61,998 nucleotides of DNA from an uncultured Oscillospiraceae bacterium (lineage in GTDB: Bacteria; Bacillota; Clostridia; Oscillospirales; Oscillospiraceae), in NCBI GenBank assembly GCA_947588605.1, contig CANPYK010000012.1:1-61998 (forward strand), given 5' to 3'. This document shows, in pieces, positions 32,253-40,800 of this stretch (position 1 is the stretch's first letter; the number at the start of each line of letters is the position of its first letter). A program made the translations under genes and the position numbers. The notes under the pieces were generated by a model that saw only the letters and a program-made list of their open reading frames with translations, was not told the DNA's origin and did not search any database.

Positions 32253-33770
32253 TTGCACCAGACGAACGTTCTCGAGTATTTGGAGCCCACGGCGGCGCGG
32301 CTCCCCGACAAGGTGGCCTACGCCAACGAGACCGTGGAGCTCACCTTCGGCGAAGTCTACCGGGCCTCCCGGGCCATCGGCACGGCCCTCCACCGCGCCG
32401 GGGTCTATAAAAAGCCCGTGGCGGTCTTCATGAAAAAGAGTCCCCAGACCGTGGCGGCCTTCTTCGGCGTGGCCTACGGCGGGTGCTATTACGTGCCCCT
32501 GGACGAGGAGATGCCTCGCTTTCGCGTGGAGCTCATCCTGGGGACGCTGGACGCGCCCATGATGATCTGCGACGAGAAGACTGAGGCGCTGGCCAGGTCC
32601 TTCGATTTCAAGGGCGAGATCCGGCTTTACAGCGACATCTCCGCCGGAAACGTGGACGACGCCGCCCTTTCGGACATCCGCGCCCGCCACTGCGACACCG
32701 ACCCCCTCTACGTGGTCTTCACCTCCGGCTCCACCGGGATGCCCAAGGGCGTGGTGGCCAACCACCGGTCCGTCATCGACTACATCGAGACGCTCTCCGA
32801 GGCGCTGGGCTTCAACGAGCAGACACGCTTTGCCAACCAGACGCCCTTCTACTTTGACGCCTGCCTCAAGGAGCTCTATCCCACCGTCAAATTCGGCGCC
32901 ACCACCTACATCGTGCCCCGGAAATATTTCATGTTCCCGGTAAAGCTGGTGGAATTTCTCAACAAATACGAGATCAACACCGTCTGCTGGGTCGTCTCCG
33001 CCCTCACCATCATCTCCTCCCTGGGCGTGCTGGACAAGCAGATCCCCAAATTCCTCCACACCGTGGCCTTCGGCAGCGAGGTCTTCCCCATCAAGCAGTT
33101 CGACCTCTGGAAAAAGGCCCTGCCGGAGGCGCGGTTTATAAACCTCTACGGCCCCACCGAATGCACCGGCATGTGCTGTTATTATGAGGTGGACCGGGAC
33201 TTCGCCCTGGACGAGGTCATGCCCGTGGGCCGGCCCTTCCGGAACACGGAGATTCTGCTCTTAAACGAGGAAAACAAGCTCGCCGCCCCCGGCGAGGTGG
33301 GCGAGATCTGCGTCCGGGGCGCGTCCCTCACCATGGGCTACTACCGGGCCTTTGAAAAGACGGGCGAGGTCTTCGTCCAGAACCCCCTCAATGACCTCTA
33401 CCCTGAGCTCATCTACCGCACCGGGGACCTGGGGCGCTTCAACGACCGGGGGGAGCTGGTCTTCGTCTCCCGGAAGGACTACCAGGTCAAGCACATGGGC
33501 CACCGGGTGGAGTTGGGGGAGATCGAGGTCAACGTCAACATGCTGGACGGCATCGGCTCGGCCTGCTGTGTCTTCGACCGGGAGCGTGACCGCCTTGTCC
33601 TCTACTACGTGGGCACGCCGGAGGTCCCGGAGCTGGCTACCGCCCTGCGGGGACGCCTTCCCCGGTATCTGGTGCCCAACGCCATTGAAAAGCTTGAAAA
33701 AATGCCCCTCACCGCCAACGGCAAGCTGGACCGCAAGGCCCTCCAGGCCCGGGCGGCGGGGAATGAATAA
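32253..33770 (+). CDS. dltA: D-alanine--carrier protein ligase, DltA-type adenylation enzyme
   Basis: The 505-residue protein is an acyl-adenylate-forming ligase of the DltA type, which activates D-alanine with ATP and loads it onto the DltC carrier. Motifs in order are VVFTSGSTGMPKGV (near residue 165), INLYGPTECTGMC (near 298), YRTGDLGRFNDRGELVFVSRKD (near 388) and the C-terminal TANGKLDRKAL with the catalytic Lys. I chose the TTG at 32253: an extended Shine-Dalgarno GAAAGGCGGTG ends 6 bases before it, and the product then starts HQTNVLEYLE as in relatives. An in-frame GTG at 32244 lies inside that site. The amino acid used is assumed from the family. Confidence 0.85.
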   Translation: MHQTNVLEYLEPTAARLPDKVAYANETVELTFGEVYRASRAIGTALHRAGVYKKPVAVFMKKSPQTVAAFFGVAYGGCYYVPLDEEMPRFRVELILGTLDAPMMICDEKTEALARSFDFKGEIRLYSDISAGNVDDAALSDIRARHCDTDPLYVVFTSGSTGMPKGVVANHRSVIDYIETLSEALGFNEQTRFANQTPFYFDACLKELYPTVKFGATTYIVPRKYFMFPVKLVEFLNKYEINTVCWVVSALTIISSLGVLDKQIPKFLHTVAFGSEVFPIKQFDLWKKALPEARFINLYGPTECTGMCCYYEVDRDFALDEVMPVGRPFRNTEILLLNEENKLAAPGEVGEICVRGASLTMGYYRAFEKTGEVFVQNPLNDLYPELIYRTGDLGRFNDRGELVFVSRKDYQVKHMGHRVELGEIEVNVNMLDGIGSACCVFDRERDRLVLYYVGTPEVPELATALRGRLPRYLVPNAIEKLEKMPLTANGKLDRKALQARAAGNE

Positions 33771-33781
33771 GGAGGAACCCT

Positions 33782-34009
33782 ATGGACACCCTGCTTTCCA
33801 TCCTGCGCTCCATCCACCCGGAGGTGGACTTTGAGCTGTGCGACACCCTGATCGACGATTCCATCCTGGACTCTCTGGACATCATCGCCATCATCTCCGA
33901 GATTAACGCCCAGATGGACGTGACCATCCCCCCGGAGGAGATCGTCCCGGAGAACTTCAACTCCGCCGAGGCCCTCTGGGACCTTATCGAGAGGCTGGAA
34001 GACGAGTAA
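33782..34009 (+). CDS. dltC: D-alanyl carrier protein DltC
   Basis: The 75-residue acyl-carrier-type protein has the phosphopantetheine attachment Ser in DDSILDSLDIIAI (near residue 36). It would carry the activated amino acid as a thioester between DltA and the membrane acyltransferase. AAGGAGG lies 6 bases before the ATG. The spacing is 11 bases after dltA and 3 bases before the MBOAT gene, a typical tight dlt arrangement. The order A-C-B-D differs from the Bacillus order A-B-C-D. Confidence 0.87.
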   Translation: MDTLLSILRSIHPEVDFELCDTLIDDSILDSLDIIAIISEINAQMDVTIPPEEIVPENFNSAEALWDLIERLEDE

Positions 34010-34012
34010 GCC

Positions 34013-35593
34013 ATGCTCTTCACATCCTACGGCTTCATCGCCTTCATGGCGGCGGTGCTGGTCCTCTACTACCTCCTGCCGAAGGTGTGCCAGTGGCCGC
34101 TGCTGCTGGTGGCGTCCCTGGCCTTTTACGCCATCGCGGACTGGCGGTATCTCTTCTTCATCGTCTTCACGGCGGCCAGCGCCTATCTCATCGCCCTGAA
34201 GCTGGAGTCCATCGAGGCCCGCCGCAAGGCGATCCTGGCCCAAAGCCCCGACATGTCCAAGGAGGAAAAGAAGGCCCTGAAGGCCCGCCACAAGGCCGCC
34301 CAATGGCGGTGGCTCCTGCTGGCGCTTTTCCTTGAGCTGGGTGTGCTGGCGGTGACGAAGTACACCAACTTCGTCCTCGAGAACCTGGGGAAGCTCTTCC
34401 GCGACGGGCGCTTCCACGCCATCGACATGATCGTCCCCATGGGCATCTCCTTCTATACCTTCCAGACGGTGAGCTATGTCATCGACGTCTACCGGGGCAA
34501 GCAGACGGCCCAAAGGAATTTCCTGAAGCTCCTGCTCTTCGTCTCCTTCTTCCCCCAGCTTGTCCAGGGGCCCATCAGCCGGTACGGGGACCTGTCCAAG
34601 ACCCTCTACGGACCCCATCCCTATGACGGCAAGGCCGTCTCCTTCGGCCTTACGCGGGTGCTGTGGGGATATTTCAAAAAGGTCGTCCTGGCCGACCGGA
34701 TCATCACCGCCGTGACGGCCCTCATCGCCGACACCGCCCAATATACCGGTACATACGTCTTCGTGGCCATGCTCTTTTACGCCTTTGAGCTCTACTGCGA
34801 CTTCACCGGCGGCATCGACATCACCATCGGCCTTGCCGAGGCCATGGGCATCAAGGTAGCCGAGAACTTCAACCTCCCCTACTTCTCCAAGAACATCAAG
34901 GAATACTGGAACCGCTGGCACATCACCATGGGGACCTGGTTCACGGACTACATCTTCTACCCCATCTCTGTCAGTAAGCCCATGCTCAAGCTCTCCAAGT
35001 GGTCCCGGGACCATCTGGGCAAGGCCGTCGGCAAGCGTGTCACCGTGTATCTGAGCTGCTTTGCCGTGTGGCTGGCCACAGGCATCTGGCACGGCGCGGC
35101 GTGGAACTTCGTGGTGTGGGGCCTTATGAACTTCGTGGTCATCATGGCCTCCCAGGAGCTGGAACCCCTGTACGCCCGGTTCCACGCCCGCTTCCACGTA
35201 AAGGGCAAGGCCCCCTACGAGGTCTTCCAGATCGTCCGCACCATTCTCCTCATGAGCGTCATCCGCATGTTCGACTGCTACCGGGACGTGCCCATGACCT
35301 TCAAAATGGTGGGCACCATGTTCACCCGCTTCAACATCCATGTCCTCTGGGACGGGTCGCTCCTGGCGCTAGGGCTCACCGGCGCGGACTATGGGGTGCT
35401 TATTATAGGCTTCTTCATCGTCCTGGGCGTGAGCCTCTACAAGGCCCGGCGCGGCAGCGTCCGGGAGGCCCTCTACAGGAAGCCCCGGGCGGCGCTCTAC
35501 GGCGTCATGGCGGCGCTGGCGCTGGTTATCGTCATCTTCGGCGCCTACGGCGTGGGGTACGACTCCAGCCAGTTCATCTACAACCAGTTTTAA
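34013..35593 (+). CDS. dltB: MBOAT family D-alanyl transfer protein, DltB-type
   Basis: The 526-residue membrane protein has ten or more helices. MBOAT signatures are VPMGISFYTFQTVSYVIDVYRG (near 142), FFPQLVQGPISRYGDL (near 182), YWNRWHITMGTWFTDYIFYP (near 300) and ATGIWHGAAWNFVVW (near 356), whose His is the expected catalytic residue. In the family it takes the acyl group from the carrier protein and passes it across the membrane. It is longer than classic DltB (~400) and closer in length to AlgI-type MBOATs, so the acceptor polymer may not be ordinary lipoteichoic acid. It starts 3 bases after dltC. Confidence 0.85.
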   Translation: MLFTSYGFIAFMAAVLVLYYLLPKVCQWPLLLVASLAFYAIADWRYLFFIVFTAASAYLIALKLESIEARRKAILAQSPDMSKEEKKALKARHKAAQWRWLLLALFLELGVLAVTKYTNFVLENLGKLFRDGRFHAIDMIVPMGISFYTFQTVSYVIDVYRGKQTAQRNFLKLLLFVSFFPQLVQGPISRYGDLSKTLYGPHPYDGKAVSFGLTRVLWGYFKKVVLADRIITAVTALIADTAQYTGTYVFVAMLFYAFELYCDFTGGIDITIGLAEAMGIKVAENFNLPYFSKNIKEYWNRWHITMGTWFTDYIFYPISVSKPMLKLSKWSRDHLGKAVGKRVTVYLSCFAVWLATGIWHGAAWNFVVWGLMNFVVIMASQELEPLYARFHARFHVKGKAPYEVFQIVRTILLMSVIRMFDCYRDVPMTFKMVGTMFTRFNIHVLWDGSLLALGLTGADYGVLIIGFFIVLGVSLYKARRGSVREALYRKPRAALYGVMAALALVIVIFGAYGVGYDSSQFIYNQF

Positions 35594-35611
35594 GCGTTTT
35601 CAGGTGATCAC

Positions 35612-36688
35612 ATGAAGCGAAAGGCTTTTCTGTCCGGCCTCGCCGTGTTCCTGGCCCTCGCGGCGGTGCTCTGGTTTTGCCAGAGGCTCCTGATGCCCAA
35701 GTACCAGACGGGCATCGTGGAGGGGTCCATGGTGGAGGAATACTACCGGGAGGAGCTCCCCCACGAGGTGCTGTTCATCGGCGACTGCGAGGTCTACGAG
35801 AACTTCTCCACCATCACGCTGTGGGAAAATTACGGCATCACCAGCTACATCCGGGGCTCCGCCCAACAGCTTGTCTGGCAGTCCTACTACCTTCTGGAGG
35901 ACGCCCTGCGGTACGAGACGCCCAAGGTGGTGGTCTTCAACGTCCTGGCCCTCAAGTACAATACGCCCCAGAGCGAGGCCTATAACCGCATGAGCTTGGA
36001 CGGGATGCGCTGGTCCGGCTCCAAGGCCGCCGCCATCCGCGCCTCCATGACCGAGGACGAGAGCTTTGTGGACTACGTCTTCCCCCTCCTGCGCTACCAC
36101 GCCCGGTGGAGCGAGCTCACCGGCGACGACTTCAAGCATCTCTTCTCCAAGGACCTGGTCACCCACGCCGGCTACTACATGCGGGTGGACGTGAAGCCCC
36201 AGACGGGCTTTCCCCCTCCCATGGTCCTCCCGGATTACACCCTGGGCGCCAACGCCATGGGGTATCTGGACAAAATAACGGCTCTATGTAAGGAGAACGG
36301 CATCGCCCTTATCCTCATCAAGGCCCCCACGGAGTACCCCCACTGGTACGACGAGTGGGACGCGCAGATTGTGGAATACGCCGAGAAGAACGGTCTCCCC
36401 TACTTCAACTACATCGGCCTCCGGGACGAGATCGGCCTTGACATGACCACGGACACCTACGACGCCGGCCTCCACCTCAACACCCGGGGCGCGGAGAAGA
36501 TGGCCGACTATTTCGGCCGGTATCTCACGGAAAACTACGACCTCACGGACTACCGGACGGACCCGGACTACGCCGCCGTCTGGTCCGAAAAGGTCAAATA
36601 TTATAACGACATGAAGGAACAACAGTACGCCGAGCTTGCCGAGTATGGACATCTCGTCTCCTTCGGTGCCAACGCCATTGAAGGCTGA
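35612..36688 (+). CDS. DltD-like SGNH protein with Cys in the nucleophile position
   Basis: The 358-residue protein has an N-terminal membrane anchor (about 5-25) and an extracellular SGNH-type domain. Block I reads HEVLFIGDCEVYENFS (near residue 50); DltD proteins have GSSE and GDSL enzymes GDS here, so Cys occupies the nucleophile position. The C-terminal His block is present (TYDAGLHLNTRGAEKMADYF, near 290), with Asp three residues before the His. Its position after dltA-dltC-dltB argues for the final transfer step to the surface polymer. A ribosome-binding site (CAGGTGATC) precedes the ATG, 18 bases after dltB. Similar GDCE proteins exist in Clostridia as far as I recall; a biochemical role is not known to me. 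Confidence 0.78.
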   Translation: MKRKAFLSGLAVFLALAAVLWFCQRLLMPKYQTGIVEGSMVEEYYREELPHEVLFIGDCEVYENFSTITLWENYGITSYIRGSAQQLVWQSYYLLEDALRYETPKVVVFNVLALKYNTPQSEAYNRMSLDGMRWSGSKAAAIRASMTEDESFVDYVFPLLRYHARWSELTGDDFKHLFSKDLVTHAGYYMRVDVKPQTGFPPPMVLPDYTLGANAMGYLDKITALCKENGIALILIKAPTEYPHWYDEWDAQIVEYAEKNGLPYFNYIGLRDEIGLDMTTDTYDAGLHLNTRGAEKMADYFGRYLTENYDLTDYRTDPDYAAVWSEKVKYYNDMKEQQYAELAEYGHLVSFGANAIEG

Positions 36689-36706
36689 TTTGAAAGGAGT
36701 ACCCCC

Positions 36707-37240
36707 ATGAAAAAGCTTATGAAGATCGCATCCCTCCTCCTGGCCCTGTGCCTCGCCCTGGCCCTGACCGCCTGCGGCGGGACGGAGGACAGCGACAAGA
36801 CGAATCCCCCCTCCGGCTCCGGCACGGCCCAGGCCGCCGGCTATACCTTCAGGTTCAAGGGCGTGGAGATCGCCGTGGACGCGGACCTCGCCCCCATCGT
36901 CGCCGCTCTCGGCGACCCCACGGACTACTTTGATTCCGACTCCTGCGCCTTCCAGGGCAAGGACAAGGTCTGGACCTACGGCGGCGTGATCCTGCGCTCC
37001 TACCCCGAGGGGGACAAGGACCTGGTGCTCAGCGTCGAGCTCATGGACGACTCCGTCTCCACCCCCGAGGGCATCTATGTGGGCTCCTCCAGGGATGACG
37101 TGACCGCCAAATACGGCGCTCCCACCTCTGAGGCGGGCACTTCCGTCTCCTATGTAAAGGGCAAATGCACGCTGATGTTCAGCTTAGCCGACGGCAAGGT
37201 AAGCTCCATCGCCTACCGCTCCCAGGTCCTGGACGAGTAA
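36707..37240 (+). CDS. Small lipoprotein of unknown function
   Basis: The 177-residue protein has a lipoprotein signal peptide with lipobox LTAC at about residues 20-23, then a flexible Ser/Gly/Thr linker (PPSGSGTAQAAG). The mature domain contains YTFRFKGVEIAVDADLAPIVAALGDPTDYFDSDSCAFQGKDKVWTY-type sequence split by a Cys, and GIYVGSSRDDVTAKYGAP, an ordinary motif of small secreted beta domains. GAAAGGAG precedes the ATG. It directly follows the DltD-like gene (18 bases), so it is likely part of the same transcript and may assist the surface-polymer machinery. No family is recognised with confidence. Confidence 0.7.
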   Translation: MKKLMKIASLLLALCLALALTACGGTEDSDKTNPPSGSGTAQAAGYTFRFKGVEIAVDADLAPIVAALGDPTDYFDSDSCAFQGKDKVWTYGGVILRSYPEGDKDLVLSVELMDDSVSTPEGIYVGSSRDDVTAKYGAPTSEAGTSVSYVKGKCTLMFSLADGKVSSIAYRSQVLDE

Positions 37241-37264
37241 GCCCCACGAAAGCGAAGTGATACC

Positions 37265-37966
37265 ATGCGCAAGACCATCGGCATCATCGGCGGCATGGGG
37301 CCGCTGGCCACCGCGGACCTGTTCCGCAAGCTCATCGAGAACACCGACGCCGCCTCCGACCAGCAGCACCTGCACGTCGTCATCGACAACGACCCCACCA
37401 TCCCCGACAGGACCGCTTACCTTCTGGGCCGGGGCCAGGACCCCTACCCGGCCATGCTGAGAAGCGCCCAGCGGCTCCAGTCCATGGGCGCGCAGCTGCT
37501 GCTCATGCCCTGCGTCACCGGACACAGCTATTGGGAGGCCCTGCGCCGGAGCCTCACCGCTCCCCTTCTCAATATGCTCACCGTCACCTGTGAGTCCATG
37601 GCGAAGGCGGGCATCCGCAAGGCGGCCCTCTTCGCCACCACCGGCACGGTGCGGACGGCCATCTTCGACAGGGCCTGCGCCCACTACGGCCTGGAGCTTT
37701 TGAAACCCAATGAGGAGGACCAGCAGGCCGTCATGGACCTCATCTACCAGGGCGTCAAGACAGGCGCCGGGACTTACGACACCGCCCCCGTCTCCGCCAT
37801 CGCCGAAAAGCTCCTGTCCGCCGGGGCGCAGACGGTGATCTTGGGCTGTACCGAGCTTCCCATCGCCTACGAGCGCTTCGGCCTCGACTTTCCTCACATC
37901 GACCCCACGCTGGAGCTGGCCAGAAAGGCCGTCTCCTTGGCCGGCGGGAAGCTGAAGGCGCTGTAA
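37265..37966 (+). CDS. Aspartate/glutamate racemase family protein
   Basis: The 233-residue enzyme has the Asp/Glu racemase fold, which interconverts amino-acid stereoisomers with two cysteines. The N-terminal TIGIIGGMGPLATADLFRKL and VVIDNDPTIPDRT are typical. The first catalytic Cys is in LLMPCVTGHSYWEAL (near residue 82), where most relatives have PCNTAH; the second is in ILGCTELPIAYERF (near 196). The Asn-to-Val and Ala-to-Gly changes beside the first Cys may alter substrate or activity. It is 24 bases after the lipoprotein gene. Being next to a D-alanylation-type operon, it could supply a D-amino acid, but that is speculation. Confidence 0.82.
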   Translation: MRKTIGIIGGMGPLATADLFRKLIENTDAASDQQHLHVVIDNDPTIPDRTAYLLGRGQDPYPAMLRSAQRLQSMGAQLLLMPCVTGHSYWEALRRSLTAPLLNMLTVTCESMAKAGIRKAALFATTGTVRTAIFDRACAHYGLELLKPNEEDQQAVMDLIYQGVKTGAGTYDTAPVSAIAEKLLSAGAQTVILGCTELPIAYERFGLDFPHIDPTLELARKAVSLAGGKLKAL

Positions 37967-38008
37967 ATCGATCCGCAAGAGCGTATCTTTGGGAAAGGGG
38001 GAAAAGCC

Positions 38009-38599
38009 GTGAAACCGTTTTGGCAAAAGTGGTGGTTCTGGCTCATCGCCGCCGCCGTGGCGGTCAGCCTCCCCTTCTCCATCAAATACGCTTTCTTCGA
38101 GCCGGCCCCCACCGAGGCCGCCGCCCCGTCGGAGACCCCCGCGCCCCCGACGGCCACGCAGCCGCCCCGGACAACGCCCCCATCCACCCCCCAGCCCCCG
38201 GAGACGGATCCTCCGGAGACGGCACCGCCTGAGACGGCCCCTCCTGAGACAACTCCCCCGGAAACAAGCCCCCCGGAGACAAAGCCAAAAGAGACGAAGC
38301 CCCCTGAAACAAGTCCTCCGGCGACGAAGCCTCCCGAGACGACCCCGCCGGAGACGCAACCCAAGGAGACGAAGCCGCCGGAAACAAAGCCTCCGGCCAC
38401 CGAGCCGCCTGTCACCCAGCCGCCCGCCGCGGAGCCCACCGGCGTCACCTACGTGCTCAACAAGAACACCAAGAAGTTCCACAAGCCCACCTGCTCCAGC
38501 GTCAAGGAGATGTCCGCCAAAAACCGGGAGGAGACCACCAAATCCCGCGACGAGCTCCTCGCCGCCGGCTACGAGCCCTGCAAGCGCTGCAAACCCTGA
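38009..38599 (+). CDS. Membrane-anchored PET-repeat protein with Cys-rich end domain
   Basis: The 196-residue protein has a short N-terminal anchor (about 7-30), then about 95 residues of Pro-Glu-Thr repeats (PPETAPPETTPPETSPPET and variants), a typical wall-spanning spacer. The last ~50 residues (YVLNKNTKKFHKPTCSSV...SRDELLAAGYEPCKRCKP) match a small domain with HxxxC and CxxC pattern, like Ada-type metal-binding modules found at the end of secreted or nuclease proteins. It probably binds zinc. The GTG start has GGGGGAAAA upstream. It lies 42 bases after the racemase gene. The role is unknown. Confidence 0.78.
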   Translation: MKPFWQKWWFWLIAAAVAVSLPFSIKYAFFEPAPTEAAAPSETPAPPTATQPPRTTPPSTPQPPETDPPETAPPETAPPETTPPETSPPETKPKETKPPETSPPATKPPETTPPETQPKETKPPETKPPATEPPVTQPPAAEPTGVTYVLNKNTKKFHKPTCSSVKEMSAKNREETTKSRDELLAAGYEPCKRCKP

Positions 38600-38707
38600 T
38601 GAGAAGTCCCCTGAACCCGTCCTATGTGTCCTTGGACAGACATGCAAAATCGGTTTTTGAGGGACAGAAGCTTTGAAATCCCAGTTTTATATGTTACGGG
38701 AGAGTAA

Positions 38708-39469
38708 ATGACAATGACATACAGTAAATTCTTGCTTGCGCTTATTGAACAAGAAAAGAATGGTACAGATTTTATCTGTCCTGAAACAGATAAAGCTTTG
38801 TTGCATGAATTGTTAAGTGAAATAAATAGCTGTGCAGGGACAGATTTTCGATACCTCGCGGAATTAGACGCGTTTCGCTTCCCCGGCTCCGGGAAGATCA
38901 TAACAAAATATATCACAGGCTTTACTTCGGAAACCGTGAAAGGATACTTGATCCCACAAATCGTAGCCGACAAAGTCGTAGACTGTGATAAACAAATTTT
39001 ACAACTGTATCTGCACTTTAAATCATCCGACGAGTATATCTCAAAACCAGGATGTCCCGCACCTGCACACATCTATGTAAGATATGATAATGCTTTTCGA
39101 AAACTGAAGCCGAAAAGACTTGCGAAAGATTTGGTAGAGCTTGCAAGCCATCCGCGAGACGCGTTTTATTTGCCGTTTACAATGCGTATGCTTGCGTCTT
39201 GGCGGATTCCGGAAATGTTTGACTTGCTGATTCACTATTCTTCCTGCGACGAGCTTACCGCGCATGATGTAGGAATTTACGACGGCAGTGATGTGCCATT
39301 TTATCCGCCACTGGAGTTTATAAAGCGAGAGTTAAGGTTTACGGCTATAGACGGATTAAAGTATTTTCCGTCGCCTGAAGCTGTCAGTATTATCGAGCCT
39401 TTTACGGTCAGTTCCGATAAAGATATTCGCACAGCGGCAAAAAAGACTTTAAAGGCACTGACAGCATAA
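38708..39469 (+). CDS. AT-rich orphan gene, 253 residues, unknown function
   Basis: The product has no signal peptide or membrane helix. It reads as a helical protein with segments LLHELLSEINSCAGTDFRYLAEL, GYLIPQIVADKVVDCDKQILQLYLHF and IRTAAKKTLKALTA; the end resembles HEAT-like helices. I recognise no family. Its codons are markedly richer in A and T (TTTGTTGCATGAATTG, AAATTTAC) than every neighbour, which marks it as horizontally acquired. GGGAGAG precedes the ATG. The tail of a broken gene follows it (39483-39617), so this is an acquired patch between the PET-repeat gene and the CDF transporter. Confidence 0.65.
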   Translation: MTMTYSKFLLALIEQEKNGTDFICPETDKALLHELLSEINSCAGTDFRYLAELDAFRFPGSGKIITKYITGFTSETVKGYLIPQIVADKVVDCDKQILQLYLHFKSSDEYISKPGCPAPAHIYVRYDNAFRKLKPKRLAKDLVELASHPRDAFYLPFTMRMLASWRIPEMFDLLIHYSSCDELTAHDVGIYDGSDVPFYPPLEFIKRELRFTAIDGLKYFPSPEAVSIIEPFTVSSDKDIRTAAKKTLKALTA

Positions 39470-39482
39470 CTCAACCATCAGG

Positions 39483-39617
39483 TATGCCGGGTATGAGAAA
39501 GTCATATTCGCAGGACATGGTATGGCCTTTAGAGCGCTCACTTATCTGAGGTCGGCTGAAATCATCGAGTGTACCTATACTGCGGGTCAGGAAGATCGCA
39601 TCTATTCATTCAGTTAG
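39483..39617 (+). pseudogene. C-terminal remnant of a histidine-phosphatase-superfamily gene
   Basis: One open frame reads EKVIFAGHGMAFRALTYL then RSAEIIECTYTAG and ends at a TAG at 39615. This looks like the last part of a phosphoglycerate-mutase-like protein, whose final block has a GHGMA-type His motif followed by an EIIECT-like strand. There is no N-terminal RHGET block or start signal upstream; the frame runs back into the orphan gene. It is probably a decayed gene end brought in with the AT-rich patch. Confidence 0.5.
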
Positions 39618-39647
39618 TCATAGAAACTCCTCATTTGACGAGATGAA

Positions 39648-39687
39648 AAAAGGCTGTGAAGCCCCGACGGGGCATTCACAGCCTTTT
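39648..39687 (-). terminator. Terminator of the HAD-CDF operon, possibly bidirectional
   Basis: AAAAGGCTGTGAA and CCCC pair with GGGG and TTCACAGCCTTTT around a GAC loop. On the minus strand a T run follows, ending the CDF transporter gene 10 bases away. On the plus strand the stem ends in TTTTGTGTGT and could also stop transcription out of the AT-rich patch. Confidence 0.85.
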
Positions 39688-39696
39688 GTGTGTCCG

Positions 39697-40800
39697 CTAG
39701 TCGCTGATATCGTTGTCCAGCACCACGCCGAAGGTGTAGGCGGGGTACTTCTCCCGCATCCGGGCGACGATCTCGTCGCGGATCTGCTCCCGGCGTTTGG
39801 AGGAAAAGTCGATGATGAGGTCGAACCAGACGCTGGCAGTCTCCGTGTCCACGTAAAAGCCGTGCATCTGCAAAACCTCCGGGTAGACGGCAATGATTTG
39901 GCGCAGCTCCTCCTTCATCCGGACGAACTTCTCCTCCATAGTGTTGGAGGCGTATATGCCGATAGTGAGGACGATGCCGAAGTCGGTGAAGACCTCCTCC
40001 ATGAGCTTGCGGGTCAGGGCGTGGATCTCCCGGGCGGTCATGTCGTCCGGTACCTCGATGTGGACCGAGCCGATGATCTTCTCCGGGCCGTAGCGGTGGA
40101 GGGTCAGGTCGTAAGCGCCCAGGACCTCCTCGTGGCGGCAGATGAAGGCCTTGAGGCGCGTGGAAAGGTCAGAATCCACCCGCACGCCGATGATCTCCCC
40201 CAGGCTCTCCAGAAGCATCTGGACGCCGGACTTGAGCATGATGATGCTGATGGCCGCGCCCAGCCACCCCTCGACGCTGACATGCCAGAGCATGGACACC
40301 GCCGCGCCCACCAGCGTGGCGGCGGAGATGAGGGCGTCGAACATGGCGTCGGTCCCAGATGCGGTGAGCGCCTCTGAGTTGAGCTTACGCCCCTGTCCCC
40401 GGACGAACCGGCCGAGAAGGATCTTCGCGGCCACCGCCACGGCGATGATGAGGAGGGACTCCGCCGTGTAGCTGGCCTCGGACGGGTGGAAGATCTTCTC
40501 CACCGACTCCTTCAGCGCCGCCGCGCCGGCGGCCAGGACGATCACCGCCACGGTGATGCTGGTGACGTACTCGATCTGCCCGTGGCCGTATGGGTGCTTC
40601 TTGTCCGGCTCACGGTTTGCCAGCTTCGTGCCCACGATGGTGATAATAGAGGAAAGGGCGTCGGAGAGGTTGTTCACCGCGTCCATGATGATGGCGATGG
40701 AGCCCGTCACGAACCCCACCGCCGCCTTGAAGGCCACCAGGACCAGGTTCACCGCGATGCCGATGAGGCTCACCCGGACGATTTTTTGGCCGCGTTCCAT
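39697..40800 (-). CDS. Cation diffusion facilitator (CDF) transporter
   Basis: The 367-residue protein is a CDF metal/proton antiporter, exporting Zn2+, Mn2+ or similar. Six helices occupy about residues 8-210. Metal-site signatures are SIAIIMDAVNNLSDALSS (near 33-50, DxxxD in helix 2), KKHPYGHGQIEYVTS (near 70-84) and TDAMFDALISAATLVG in helix 5. The C-terminal cytoplasmic domain (about 215-367) is the usual ferredoxin-like dimer domain, here somewhat long. Its ATG directly follows the HAD stop (TGAATG), so the two genes are translationally coupled. Confidence 0.88.
   Translation of the reverse strand: MERGQKIVRVSLIGIAVNLVLVAFKAAVGFVTGSIAIIMDAVNNLSDALSSIITIVGTKLANREPDKKHPYGHGQIEYVTSITVAVIVLAAGAAALKESVEKIFHPSEASYTAESLLIIAVAVAAKILLGRFVRGQGRKLNSEALTASGTDAMFDALISAATLVGAAVSMLWHVSVEGWLGAAISIIMLKSGVQMLLESLGEIIGVRVDSDLSTRLKAFICRHEEVLGAYDLTLHRYGPEKIIGSVHIEVPDDMTAREIHALTRKLMEEVFTDFGIVLTIGIYASNTMEEKFVRMKEELRQIIAVYPEVLQMHGFYVDTETASVWFDLIIDFSSKRREQIRDEIVARMREKYPAYTFGVVLDNDISD

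Noticed and set aside
31122-35341. Very long minus-strand frames opposite the transglutaminase and dlt genes
   Set aside because: The sense frames have complete domain signatures; the antisense frames are His/Asp/Gly/Val-rich shadow translations.
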